Under the pieces are notes generated by a model, which worked only from the letters and a program-made list of their open reading frames with translations, had not been told where the DNA came from and ran no database searches. Positions 51,304-59,612 of a stretch of 64,000 nt of DNA are shown in pieces (position 1 is the stretch's first letter; every line of letters begins with the position of its first letter). The position numbers and the translations under genes were made by a program. This DNA comes from Actinoplanes sp. L3-i22 (lineage in GTDB: Bacteria; Actinomycetota; Actinomycetes; Mycobacteriales; Micromonosporaceae), in assembly GCF_019704555.1 (NCBI RefSeq), contig NZ_AP024745.1:8626501-8690500 (forward strand). Direction: 5' to 3'.

Positions 51304-51322
51304 AACATGTCAACAACGTGTT
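51304..51322. promoter_or_regulatory. Near-palindrome AACATG-N7-CGTGTT between divergent genes
   Basis: Six-bp arms (one mismatch) at 51304-51309 and 51317-51322 lie between the GMC oxidase and hydrolase starts. TetR-type size and position. Sequence symmetry is the only evidence. Confidence 0.35.
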
Positions 51323-51396
51323 TCCGGTATCCCGCACACCGCGAATCAACCCGCCCGGCGGTGTCCTTCGCCGGCCTGGCACGGCAGGGTGCTCGG

Positions 51397-52209
51397 ATGA
51401 CGTCGCCGAACCACCACCGCCGGGGCTCCGGGCCGCCGCTGCTGCTGATCCACGGCATCGGCAGCCGCTGGCAGGTGTGGAACCCGATCCTCGACCTGCT
51501 GGCGCCGCACCGCGACGTGATCGCCGTCGACCTGCCCGGCTTCGGCGCCTCCCCGCTCTGGTCGCCGCCGGCCGGCCGGATCCCCGGGTCGGTGCCGCAC
51601 CTCGCCGACCTGATGGAGACGTTCCTGGACGCGCTCGGCCTCGGCCGGGTGGCGGTCGGCGGCAGCTCGATGGGCGGCGGCATCGCCCTCGAACTCGGCC
51701 GTCGCGGACGGGCGCGGGCGGTGACGGTGTTCTCGCCGGTCGGCTTCTGGGCGCCGGGCGGCGGGCGCTGGGGGCGCTTCGTGGTCGGCGCGGCCCGGGC
51801 CGGGAGCAGCGCGCTCGACCCGCTGCTCCCCCGGCTGATGGCGTCCCGGGCGGGGCGGGCGGCGCTGTGCTCGGTCTTCTACGCGCACCCCGGGGGCCTG
51901 GATCCGGCGGACTGCCTGGACGATGCGCGGGCGCTCGCCGGGGCGCCCGGGTTCGGGGCGGCGCGGACCGCGTTCGGGCGGCTCGCGCCCTGGTCGGCGG
52001 TCGATCCGGGGGCGCTGACCCGGATACCGGTGACCGTCGCGTGGGGGACGCGGGACGCCGTGCTGCCGTACCGTAATCAGGCTTTTCGGGCTCGAAGGTT
52101 TCTTCCCGGCGCGCGCCACGTGCCGCTTCGCGGCTGCGGGCACCTGCCGTTCCCGGACGATCCGCGACGGTGCGCCGACCTGCTGCTGTCAGGGCCAGAC
52201 GGCCAGTAG
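51397..52209 (+). CDS. Alpha/beta hydrolase
   Basis: A 270-residue alpha/beta hydrolase. The oxyanion motif is LLLIHGIGSRWQVW (about 15-28), the nucleophile elbow is GGSSMGGGIALEL (Ser in GSSMGG, about 90), the acid is likely in WGTRDAVLPY, and the His in GCGHLPFPDDP. It could hydrolyse an ester or lactone made by the divergent Baeyer-Villiger operon, which is inference from context. ATG 51397 is chosen; an ATG at 51307 is possible but would overlap the operator-like repeat. Its 3' end overlaps the convergent gene by 21 bp. Confidence 0.9.
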   Translation: MTSPNHHRRGSGPPLLLIHGIGSRWQVWNPILDLLAPHRDVIAVDLPGFGASPLWSPPAGRIPGSVPHLADLMETFLDALGLGRVAVGGSSMGGGIALELGRRGRARAVTVFSPVGFWAPGGGRWGRFVVGAARAGSSALDPLLPRLMASRAGRAALCSVFYAHPGGLDPADCLDDARALAGAPGFGAARTAFGRLAPWSAVDPGALTRIPVTVAWGTRDAVLPYRNQAFRARRFLPGARHVPLRGCGHLPFPDDPRRCADLLLSGPDGQ

Positions 52210-53358
52210 GAACGCCGCGTCGGCGGGCGTCCCGGACGGTGCGCGGCACAGGACCCGGACGTCCCCGGGCGCGGCGACGCAGGTCGCGTCCGAGTCGTAC
52301 GCGGTCACCTGCACGCTCCCGGCCGCCCCGGGCAGACTCACGTGATAGTCCCCCACGCCGGATCGGGTGACCGTGTTCGATCCTGCGCCGCGATTGCGGT
52401 TGAAGTCCCCGGTCGCGGTGTAGCCGGCCTCGGACGGGCGGTCGGCGCGCAGGTAGGCGCCGGCCGTGCCGACCGCGAACGTCACCCCGAAGCGGGAGTC
52501 CACGGCCTGGCCGGCGGCGTCCCGGCAGCGGACCCGGACGGCCAGATACCGGCCTTCGGGGTAGGCGAACCACCGCTCCACCCCGCACACCGTCGCCGCG
52601 TCGCCGACCGCGGTGACCTGCACCGTCCCGCCCGTCGCGCCGTCCTGATGACCGAGATAGACCACGTACGACCCGACGTCCTCCCGGTCCGCCGAGTTGA
52701 TCCCGCCGGCCTGTGAGTTGAAGCTGTACGCGTCCTCGATCGTCTGACTGGCCCGGCCCGGATCACCCAGCCGCAGGTAGGCCGCGGTGCCGTCGCCGCC
52801 GGTCAGGTACCAGTAGCGCGCCGAGAACCCGCTGTCCGCCGGCGCGCCCGCGCGATCGAAACAGGCCACCTCGACCTGCTCGTCGGCGCCGTCCGGGCGC
52901 CAGTCCGGCAGTGTGCAGATCCGGTCGTCGGTGGTGACCGGGGTGACCTCGGCGACGCCGCCGTCCGCACCCAGCTTCCCGAAGGTGACCAGGTAGCGGC
53001 CGGTCGCCGTCCGCTCGACGCGGTTCTCGCCGGTTGCCGAGTTGCACTGCTCAGCGGGCCGGTAGCGGCCCTCGGCGGGGCGGTCGGCGAGCACGTGCCC
53101 GGAGCGTCCGCGGGCCCCGGCCGGGCAGTCGGGGTGGACCGGCTTCGGCTTGGCGGCCCAGGTGACCACCATGATCAGAATCGGCAGCACCCCGCCGACC
53201 AGGGCGACCAGGGCGACGATCGCGCTGATCCGCGGCTCGGACGGGCCGGGCCGCGGGCCGGGCGAGATCCAGTCGCCGACCGCGGTCATCGCGCGCGAGG
53301 CCAGGCCGTCGAATCGACGGCGCAGGTCCGCGGCGGTCCGGGCCGGCGTCAACGGCAT
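52189..53358 (-). CDS. Membrane-anchored protein with three tandem beta-domain repeats
   Basis: A 389-residue protein of unknown family. One TM helix at about 44-69 puts the C-terminal 320 residues outside. That part consists of three similar domains at about 97-185, 191-296 and 301-389. Each has a GxYxV-like strand, a V(T/Q)VTA strand (AEVTP, VQVTA, VQVTA) and two Cys (148/166, 258/278, 360/371), likely one disulfide per domain. The conserved tail is C-x-D/A-x-x-G-x-x-x-D-x-x-F. It starts 10 bp inside the end of the lipoprotein gene, so the two are co-translated. A cell-surface role is likely. Confidence 0.78.
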   Translation of the reverse strand: MPLTPARTAADLRRRFDGLASRAMTAVGDWISPGPRPGPSEPRISAIVALVALVGGVLPILIMVVTWAAKPKPVHPDCPAGARGRSGHVLADRPAEGRYRPAEQCNSATGENRVERTATGRYLVTFGKLGADGGVAEVTPVTTDDRICTLPDWRPDGADEQVEVACFDRAGAPADSGFSARYWYLTGGDGTAAYLRLGDPGRASQTIEDAYSFNSQAGGINSADREDVGSYVVYLGHQDGATGGTVQVTAVGDAATVCGVERWFAYPEGRYLAVRVRCRDAAGQAVDSRFGVTFAVGTAGAYLRADRPSEAGYTATGDFNRNRGAGSNTVTRSGVGDYHVSLPGAAGSVQVTAYDSDATCVAAPGDVRVLCRAPSGTPADAAFLLAVWP

Positions 53359-53876
53359 CCCGCGCCGCCGCAGCCTCCGCCGGTCGTCGCCCGCTCCGGG
53401 GCCGCGGCGGGCGGGGACGCCGGGCCGGGATCCGCCGGGGTGGGCGGCGCCTGGGTCTTCTTCGGCTTCGCCGACGGGGTCAAGGTGACCGGTGGGTTCA
53501 CTTCCACTTGGGTACGGGGGTGCGCGCGGCGCGGCTCCACCCGTGGCAGCGGCGTCCGATCACGCATCCGCCCATGTCCGACATTTCCTGATGTGGGCTT
53601 CGGCGTGCTCGGCGGCTCTCCGCCCGGCTCCTCGTCACCCGGCAGGACATCGCGCGGCAGGTCGTCGCCCGGCAGAACGTCCCGGGTCGGCTCCAGCTCC
53701 GGTTCCTCCGGGGCGAGCACGGTCCGGCGCGGCGCCACCGGACTCGACGGCAGGCGGTCCGACACCGGGGTGAGCGACCGCCCCGCCCCGCCCCGGTCCT
53801 CGGTGGACGCGCCGCAGCCGGCCAGCGTCATCCCGGCCAGAACCGCGGCCACCAAGAGGTTTCGCCCTCGAATCAC
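53349..53876 (-). CDS. Proline-rich lipoprotein
   Basis: A 175-residue lipoprotein with signal MIRGRNLLVAAVLAGMTLAGC (lipidated Cys21). The rest is disordered, Pro/Arg/Glu-rich, with degenerate repeats (RDVLPGDDLP, RDVLPGDEEP), and ends in a Cys/Gly-rich tail (TTGGGCGGAGCR). No family recognised. It overlaps the following gene by 10 bp and probably works with that anchored protein at the cell surface. Confidence 0.7.
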   Translation of the reverse strand: MIRGRNLLVAAVLAGMTLAGCGASTEDRGGAGRSLTPVSDRLPSSPVAPRRTVLAPEEPELEPTRDVLPGDDLPRDVLPGDEEPGGEPPSTPKPTSGNVGHGRMRDRTPLPRVEPRRAHPRTQVEVNPPVTLTPSAKPKKTQAPPTPADPGPASPPAAAPERATTGGGCGGAGCR

Positions 53877-54000
53877 CGAACCTCCACCACACCCGTCTGC
53901 TCCTCAAACGACCCACCGCCGGAACGGTGATGCGGTCCGGGCCCTCGCGCTGCCACACTTCTGAGCGGCCCCGCCCGTACCTGATGAGGAGCTCGCTGAC

Positions 54001-54753
54001 ATGGCCCTGAACGACGCCGCGAAACTGCTGGCCCAGGCCCGCCACGTGGTGGTCTTCACCGGCGCCGGGATCTCGGCGGAGAGCGGCGTCCCCACCTTCC
54101 GGGACGCGCTGACCGGCCTGTGGTCCCGTTTCGACGCGCAGGCGCTGGCCACGCCACAGGCCTTCCAGGAGGACCCGGACCTGGTCTGGGGGTGGTACGA
54201 GTGGCGCCGCCAGTTGGTTCAGCGGGTCCGCCCGAACCAGGGCCACCTCGCCGTCGCCCGCCTCGCCACCCACGTCCCGCAGCTGACCGTGATCACCCAG
54301 AACGTCGACGACCTGCACGAACGCGCCGGCTCGGAGTCCCCGGTCCACCTGCACGGCAGCCTCTTCAGCCCGCGCTGCGCGACCTGCTCCCGGCCCGCGC
54401 CGCTCCCGGCCGGCGACGAGCAGCCCGAGGAGGGCCGCCGGGTCCCGCCGCCGCACTGCGCGCACTGTGCCGGTCTGATCCGGCCGGGGGTCGTCTGGTT
54501 CGGCGAGCAGCTTCCCGAGGCGGCGCTGGAGTCGGCCGCCCGGGCCGCCTCGGAGTGCGACGTGCTGTTGACGATCGGCACGTCGGGCCTGGTCTACCCG
54601 GCGGCGGAGCTGCCCCGGCTGGCGGCCCGCTCGGGCGCCGCGGTGATCCAGGTCAACCCGCAGCCCACCCCGCTGGACCCGATCGCCAGGGTGAACCTGG
54701 TCGGCCCCGCCGCGGAGATCCTGCCCGGCCTGGTCTCTGCCGCCTGGAGCTGA
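54001..54753 (+). CDS. cobB: NAD-dependent protein deacylase, sirtuin (CobB-type)
   Basis: A 250-residue sirtuin that removes acyl groups from lysines using NAD. Visible: NAD loop FTGAGISAESGVPTFRDALTGLW (19-41), ITQNVDDLHERAGS, catalytic His118 in HLHGSLF, and zinc Cys pairs CATC (126/129) and CAHC. Tyr66 and Arg69 in WYEWRR match the pair that gives class III sirtuins desuccinylase activity, so it may remove succinyl or malonyl as well as acetyl groups. GAGGAG precedes ATG 54001. The ATPase gene follows in the same direction 102 bp downstream but has its own repeat-containing upstream region. Confidence 0.94.
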   Translation: MALNDAAKLLAQARHVVVFTGAGISAESGVPTFRDALTGLWSRFDAQALATPQAFQEDPDLVWGWYEWRRQLVQRVRPNQGHLAVARLATHVPQLTVITQNVDDLHERAGSESPVHLHGSLFSPRCATCSRPAPLPAGDEQPEEGRRVPPPHCAHCAGLIRPGVVWFGEQLPEAALESAARAASECDVLLTIGTSGLVYPAAELPRLAARSGAAVIQVNPQPTPLDPIARVNLVGPAAEILPGLVSAAWS

Positions 54754-54795
54754 GCTGTCTGGACCTGAGCCGCCTGGAGCTGACGCCAGTCCGTG

Positions 54796-54837
54796 TAACT
54801 CCAGTTATCATAACTGTAGTTATCATAACTGTAGTTA
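54796..54837. promoter_or_regulatory. Three tandem 12-bp palindromes TAACT-N2-AGTTA
   Basis: Palindromes at 54796-54807, 54811-54822 and 54826-54837 are separated by TCA, giving an exact 15-bp period. TATCAT hexamers, good -10 matches, span the junctions (54806-54811 and 54821-54826). The block is AT-rich in a GC-rich genome and ends 18 bp before the ATPase start. It looks like a multi-site operator over a promoter. Confidence 0.75.
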
Positions 54838-54855
54838 CGTTAAGGCGGGCCCGCG

Positions 54856-56340
54856 ATGACGCTCGAACGACCAGCCCGGATGTTCGACCGGGACCGGGAG
54901 TGGAAAGCCCTCAGCGCCTTCATCGACGATCCCCGCCCCGGGGCCACGCTGGGCGTGGTCTCGGGGCGCCGGCGCCAGGGCAAGACCTTCCTGCTCCGGT
55001 CGCTCTGTGAGGCCGCTGGCGGGTTCTACTTCCCCGCCGACGAGGGCATCGACCGGGAGTCCCTCAACAAGCTCGGCGCGCTTCTCGGGCAGTTCACCGG
55101 CGCGCCCGGGCCCATCGCCTTCGAGGGCTGGCATCAGGCTGTCGACGCGCTTCTCGGGCTCAGCCATGACCGGCGCATCCCGGTCGTCATCGACGAGTTC
55201 CCCTACCTCGTGCGCGCCAACCCCAGCCTGCCCTCGATCATCCAGAACGCGCTCGCCCCGCTGCGCCCGGAGCGCGACAACAGCCGGGTCGGCCTCCTGC
55301 TCTGCGGTTCCGCGATGTCCTTCATGGGCCGCCTGCTCAGCGGCAACGCTCCGCTGCGCGGACGAGCCGGTCTCGAACTGATGGTGCCCACGCTCGACCA
55401 TCGACTCGCCGCCGAGTTCTGGGGCGTCGACGATCCGGTCACGGCCCTGATGACCCACGCCGTGGTCGGTGGAACGCCGGCCTACCGGAGCGACTTCGCC
55501 CGCGACGACAAGCCGGCCGGGCCGGACGACTTCGACGCGTGGGTGATCCGGACCGTGCTGAGCCCGGCCAGCCCGCTGTTCCGCGAGGCGCGCTATCTCC
55601 TCGCGGACGAGCCGGACCTGCACGACAGCTCGCTCTACCACTCCGTGCTCGCCGCGATCGCCTCCGGCAACGCGCAGCGGGGTGCGATCGCCTCCTACAT
55701 GGGACGCAAAACGGGCGACCTGGCCCACCCGCTGACCGTGCTGGAGGACTGCGGCCTGATCGTCCGGGAGCCGGACGTCTTCAAGGACAACCGGACCACC
55801 TTCCGGATCGCCGAGCCGCTGGTCACCTTCTACCACGCGGTGATGCGGCCGATCTGGTCCGACCTGGAGTTCACCGACGACACGGCCCGGTTGTGGCGAC
55901 GCAGCCGCGCGCGTTTCGTCAGTGGTGTGCTCGGGCCGCACTTCGAGCAGGTCTGCCGCTTCTGGACCCGGCACATGGCGCCACCCGAGCTGTTCGGCGA
56001 CTATCCGAACGTGGCCGGCGCCGGCACCGTCAACGATCCGACCAACCGGACCTCGCACGAGGTGGACGTCGTGGTGTTCGGGCTCGACGACGACAACCGG
56101 CGGCCGCTGCTGGCGATCGGCGAGGTCAAGTGGGGCGAGACGATGGGCCTCGGCCACGTCGAGCGGCTGCGCCGGATCCGGGCCCTGCTGGTGGCCCAGA
56201 AACGGCTCGGCGCGGAGACCGCCCGGCTCGCCTGCTACAGCGGCACCGGCTTCGCCCCCGAGCTGGTCGAGGCGGCCGCCCGCGAACCGGAGATCGTGCT
56301 GGTCGGGCTCACGGACCTGTACCGGGCCGGGCCTACCTGA
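54856..56340 (+). CDS. AAA-type ATPase with C-terminal DUF234 nuclease-like domain
   Basis: A 494-residue protein. The N-terminal STAND/archaeal-type ATPase has Walker A VVSGRRRQGKTFLL (about 34-47), Walker B IPVVIDEFPYLV (about 104-115) and a sensor LLLCGSAMSFM. A winged helix (about 260-330, IASGNAQRGAIASYMGRKTGDLAHPLTVLEDCGLI) follows. The C-terminal DUF234 region has SHEVDVVVFG and LLAIGEVKWGE, the Asp and Glu-x-Lys of a PD-(D/E)XK fold. The family is common in archaea and patchy in bacteria, with no clear function; mobile-element or defence roles have been suggested. Its promoter carries three palindromes. The 3' end overlaps the convergent gene by 8 bp. Confidence 0.88.
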   Translation: MTLERPARMFDRDREWKALSAFIDDPRPGATLGVVSGRRRQGKTFLLRSLCEAAGGFYFPADEGIDRESLNKLGALLGQFTGAPGPIAFEGWHQAVDALLGLSHDRRIPVVIDEFPYLVRANPSLPSIIQNALAPLRPERDNSRVGLLLCGSAMSFMGRLLSGNAPLRGRAGLELMVPTLDHRLAAEFWGVDDPVTALMTHAVVGGTPAYRSDFARDDKPAGPDDFDAWVIRTVLSPASPLFREARYLLADEPDLHDSSLYHSVLAAIASGNAQRGAIASYMGRKTGDLAHPLTVLEDCGLIVREPDVFKDNRTTFRIAEPLVTFYHAVMRPIWSDLEFTDDTARLWRRSRARFVSGVLGPHFEQVCRFWTRHMAPPELFGDYPNVAGAGTVNDPTNRTSHEVDVVVFGLDDDNRRPLLAIGEVKWGETMGLGHVERLRRIRALLVAQKRLGAETARLACYSGTGFAPELVEAAAREPEIVLVGLTDLYRAGPT

Positions 56341-57652
56341 CGGTCAGGGTCACGCCGAGCGCGTTGGTCCCGGTCGACGCGTTCCAGGTGCCCGGGTTGG
56401 CCAGCCGGATGGCGTAGGCCGGCGTCGACGCCAGCCGGGCCGACGGGTCCGGCAGGGACAGCGCGATCGGGTAGGCGCCCGCCTTGCGCGGGGCGGTGAA
56501 CGTCGCCGTCAGCGTGACCGGCCGCGACGGTGACCACGTGCGGACGTCGGCGGCGACCGGCACGGCCTGGGTCGCCGGGCCGGACAGCACGAGACGTACC
56601 GGGCGGTTCTGGGCCGGGGCCGCGTACCCCTCGTTGGTGATCGTCAGGCGGACCGTGACCGGACCGCCCGGCGTGACCGAGGCCGGCAGCGTCGCCGAGA
56701 CCAGGCGAAGGCGGTAGCCGAGCCGCCGCGACGCCTCGGCGCGACCGGCCGCGCCCCACGAGTCCAGCACGTCGGTGTTGAAGGACGGGTTGAGGTACGT
56801 CCAGTGGTACGCCGCCAGTTCGGTGGCCGCCGACGCCCAGCCGGAGCGCGCCGACGGGTCGCAGGTCTCGCCGCCGACCAGCATCGACGGGCTCTGCGCG
56901 GCCATCCAGGCGAAGTCCGTGGCGGCCGGGAACGTGCCGTAGTCGTCGGTGCCGGCCAGGAAGCAGTCGTCGTGGATCCCGACGCGGGCCGCCGACGCCG
57001 CCGGGACCAGCCGCTTCCGGATCTCCGGCGTGCGCACCTGGATCAGCGCCGGCGTCGCGGCGAGCAGCGCGGTGATCACCTGACCGCGGTCCGACCAGTC
57101 CGATGTGGTGAAGTTCGTGGTGTAGTACCACTCGCCCCACCGCCCGACGAAGCCCGCCTGGACCGCGGTGATCAGGTCGGCGTTCGTGGTCAGAATCGGA
57201 CTAAGCTGCCCGATCTGCCGGACCACCCGGGCGACCGGGGCGTCCCGGTCGTCGTCGGCGCTGTAGGCGAACCGGAGGACCAGTTTCACGCCCGCCTGGC
57301 GGGCCGCGGCGAAATCCGCCGCGATCAATGCCAGATCGGCGCCGGAAATGGCGTCCAGGTCGCGGTATTTCTCCAGGTAGACGATGCGATAAACGACGCT
57401 TCGCGATTGCGACGTACGGGCGGTGGCCAGCTCACCGGCGTCGAGCGGCACCCACCCGCTGCCGTCCGCCCGCAGGTGCGTCTCCGTCCAGGAGAAGAAG
57501 CCGCGCCCCGGATTCGCGAAATCGTCACTCGACACGGCGTACGTCCGAGTCGTGGTCTTGATGGTTTTCGGGGTTGCCGCGCAAGCGGTGCCGGGCACCA
57601 GGAGAACGGCGGCCGCCGCCACGGCCGGAAGAATGCGCATGACGGCGACCAT
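56333..57652 (-). CDS. Secreted DUF4832/DUF4874 protein
   Basis: A 439-residue secreted protein with a signal peptide at about 1-27 (MRILPAVAAAAVLLVPGTACA). A TIM-barrel-like DUF4874 region (about 35-200) has NPGRGFFSWTETHLRADGSG and VVYRIVYLEKYRDL. DUF4832 (about 200-439) has GRWGEWYYTT, VGIHDDCFLAGTDDYGTF and a C-terminal beta-sandwich. This pair of domains is typical of putative glycoside-hydrolase-like surface proteins; no activity is established. ATG 57652 is used; ATG 57640 is equally possible. It is monocistronic and convergent with the ATPase gene. Confidence 0.85.
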   Translation of the reverse strand: MVAVMRILPAVAAAAVLLVPGTACAATPKTIKTTTRTYAVSSDDFANPGRGFFSWTETHLRADGSGWVPLDAGELATARTSQSRSVVYRIVYLEKYRDLDAISGADLALIAADFAAARQAGVKLVLRFAYSADDDRDAPVARVVRQIGQLSPILTTNADLITAVQAGFVGRWGEWYYTTNFTTSDWSDRGQVITALLAATPALIQVRTPEIRKRLVPAASAARVGIHDDCFLAGTDDYGTFPAATDFAWMAAQSPSMLVGGETCDPSARSGWASAATELAAYHWTYLNPSFNTDVLDSWGAAGRAEASRRLGYRLRLVSATLPASVTPGGPVTVRLTITNEGYAAPAQNRPVRLVLSGPATQAVPVAADVRTWSPSRPVTLTATFTAPRKAGAYPIALSLPDPSARLASTPAYAIRLANPGTWNASTGTNALGVTLTVR

Positions 57653-57678
57653 CGTCGCGCCGGGACCGGACCTGAGAA

Positions 57679-59145
57679 CTATCCGGGCAGCGGCAGATTC
57701 CGCAGCGGCCCTTTCCGGACCTTGTTCGAACCGGTCTTCGGCAGGTCGCCGACGACGTCCACGTAGACCGGGATCTTGTATTTCGCGAGCCGGTCCCGCA
57801 GGAAGGCCGGCACGTCCCCGGGTTCCAGCGCGGAACCCTGCCGGGGCACCACGAAGGCCCGCCCGACCTCGCCCCACCTGGGGTCCGGCACGCCGACGAC
57901 GGCCACCTCGGCCACCCCGGGGTGTTCGAAGATGGCGGCCTCGACCTCCGCCGGATACACGTTCTCGCCGCCGGAGATGTACATGTCCTTGGTCCGGTCG
58001 ACGATCCGGAAATGGCCGGACCCATCGACGACCGCCACATCCCCGGACCGGAACCAGGCGCCGTCCGCGAATGCCGCCGCGGTGGCCGGCGGGTCATTCC
58101 AGTAGCCGGGCGTCACGTTCGGCCCGCGGACCAGCACCTCACCGGGCTCACCCGGATCAGTGTCGGTCAGGTCCGGCCGGACGCACCGCACGTCCGCGAA
58201 GAACACCGGCAGCCCCGCCGAGCCGACGTGCTCGCGACTCTCCCGCGCCTCCAGGAAGGTCGCGCCGGGCGCCGTCTCGGTCATCCCGTAGCCCTGGCAG
58301 AACAGCAGGCCACGCTCCTGGTATCGGTGGATCAGCGCCTCCGGCACGGACGCGCCGCCGGTCATCAGGCTGCGCACCGAGCCGAGATCCGCGCCGGCCC
58401 AGCGCGGTGACTGGCTGAGCCCGGCGAACATCGTGGCGACGCCGAACATCCAGGTGACGCGGTGCCGCTCGATCAGGTCGAAGCAGCCGTCCACGTCCCA
58501 GCTCGGCATGATCACCGAGGTGCCGCCCTTGAGGAACGTCGGCAGCAGGCACTGGTCGAGCGCCGCGACGTGGAAGAGCGGGGCGCTGACCAGGGTCACC
58601 TCGTCGCTGGCCACGTCGACGCAGACGAGCAGGTTGTAGCAGTTCCAGATCAGGTTGCCGTGGGTGAGCATGGCGCCCTTGGGGTGCCCGGTCGTCCCCG
58701 AGGTGTAGAGGATCGCGGCGACGTCGTCCAGCCCGACCGATTCATCCGGATAAATTGGCTCTTTCTCCGGAATTTCATCGCGCGAGTAGGTCACCGGCGC
58801 GCTGACCGCCGGCATGCCCGGCGCGTGGATCAGCACCGACGCCCCGCTGTGCTGGAGCTGATACTCCAGCTCCGCGGCGGTCAGCCGGAAATTCAGCGGC
58901 ACGAAGATCGCCCCCAGCGTCCAGGCGGCGAACATCGTCTCCACGAAGGCCGGATGATTCGGCCCGAGATAGGCGACCCGGTCGCCCCGCCGCACCCCGG
59001 AGTCCCGGAGTGCGGCGGCGAGCCGGGCGATCCGGTCGTGCAGCTCGGCGTACGTCACCCGCCGCTCGCCGAAGATCAGCGCGACGCGCCCGGGCGACAT
59101 CGCCGCCCGGCGCGCCGGCCAGCAGCCCAGCCCCGCGTTGTGCAT
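57679..59145 (-). CDS. Acyl-CoA synthetase (AMP-forming), last gene of the operon
   Basis: A 488-residue ligase of the 4-coumarate/medium-chain acyl-CoA type. Motifs: ILYTSGTTGHPKGAMLTHGN (about 156-175), GYGMTETAPGATFLE, WFRSGDVAVVDGSGHF and the C-terminal DRTKDMYISGGENVYPAEVE with Lys in TGSNKVRKGPLRN. It should activate the carboxylic acid handled by the other three enzymes of the operon. It starts 11 bp after the MaoC gene stop. Upstream in-frame sequence is antisense to the MaoC gene, so ATG 59145 is used. Confidence 0.93.
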   Translation of the reverse strand: MHNAGLGCWPARRAAMSPGRVALIFGERRVTYAELHDRIARLAAALRDSGVRRGDRVAYLGPNHPAFVETMFAAWTLGAIFVPLNFRLTAAELEYQLQHSGASVLIHAPGMPAVSAPVTYSRDEIPEKEPIYPDESVGLDDVAAILYTSGTTGHPKGAMLTHGNLIWNCYNLLVCVDVASDEVTLVSAPLFHVAALDQCLLPTFLKGGTSVIMPSWDVDGCFDLIERHRVTWMFGVATMFAGLSQSPRWAGADLGSVRSLMTGGASVPEALIHRYQERGLLFCQGYGMTETAPGATFLEARESREHVGSAGLPVFFADVRCVRPDLTDTDPGEPGEVLVRGPNVTPGYWNDPPATAAAFADGAWFRSGDVAVVDGSGHFRIVDRTKDMYISGGENVYPAEVEAAIFEHPGVAEVAVVGVPDPRWGEVGRAFVVPRQGSALEPGDVPAFLRDRLAKYKIPVYVDVVGDLPKTGSNKVRKGPLRNLPLPG

Positions 59146-59156
59146 GGGGACAGGCC

Positions 59157-59612
59157 TCAGGCGTACTGGCGGTAGACGGTGCGGGCGACGCAGGCCGGCT
59201 TGTCGACGCCGTCGATCTGCACGGTGAAGTCGAACGTGCTCTGCGTGCCGCCGGGCACGTCGTCGACGCTGACCACGGTCGCCGCCAGCCGGATCTTCGA
59301 GCCGACCCGGACCGGGTGCGGGAACCGGACCTTCTCCAGCCCGTAGTTCACCCCCATCTTGACGCCCTCGACCTTGAGGAGATCCCCGAAGAGCGGGATG
59401 ACCAGCGACAACGTCAGGTAGCCGTGCGCGATCGGGCCGCCGAACGGGCCGCCCTTGGCGCGCTCGGGGTCCACGTGGATCCACTGGTGGTCGCCGGTCG
59501 CGTCGGCGAACGTGTTCACCCGCTCCTGGGTGATCTCCAGCCACTCGCTGGCACCGAGGTCCTTGCCCGCGAGGGCCTTGAGCTCGTCGAGCCCGTTCAC
59601 CACGGTCGTCAT
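59157..59612 (-). CDS. MaoC-type (R)-enoyl-CoA hydratase, HtdZ-like
   Basis: A 151-residue single-hotdog hydratase, the same length as M. tuberculosis HtdZ (Rv0130). The hydratase-2 motif is FADATGDHQWIHVDPERAKGG (Asp and His catalytic, about 35-55), followed by GPIAHGYLTLSL and NYGLEKVRFPHPVRVG. It should add water to trans-2-enoyl-CoA to give the R-3-hydroxy form. Its ATG overlaps the stop of the amidohydrolase gene (ATGA, 59609-59612), and the FadD gene follows 11 bp later. GAGAGG lies upstream. Confidence 0.93.
   Translation of the reverse strand: MTTVVNGLDELKALAGKDLGASEWLEITQERVNTFADATGDHQWIHVDPERAKGGPFGGPIAHGYLTLSLVIPLFGDLLKVEGVKMGVNYGLEKVRFPHPVRVGSKIRLAATVVSVDDVPGGTQSTFDFTVQIDGVDKPACVARTVYRQYA

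Noticed and set aside
54001..56340. Sirtuin plus ATPase as a two-gene defence system
   Set aside because: The sirtuin has all residues of a normal CobB deacylase with the Tyr-Arg pair, and the ATPase has its own promoter with iterons. No evidence joins them beyond being neighbours.
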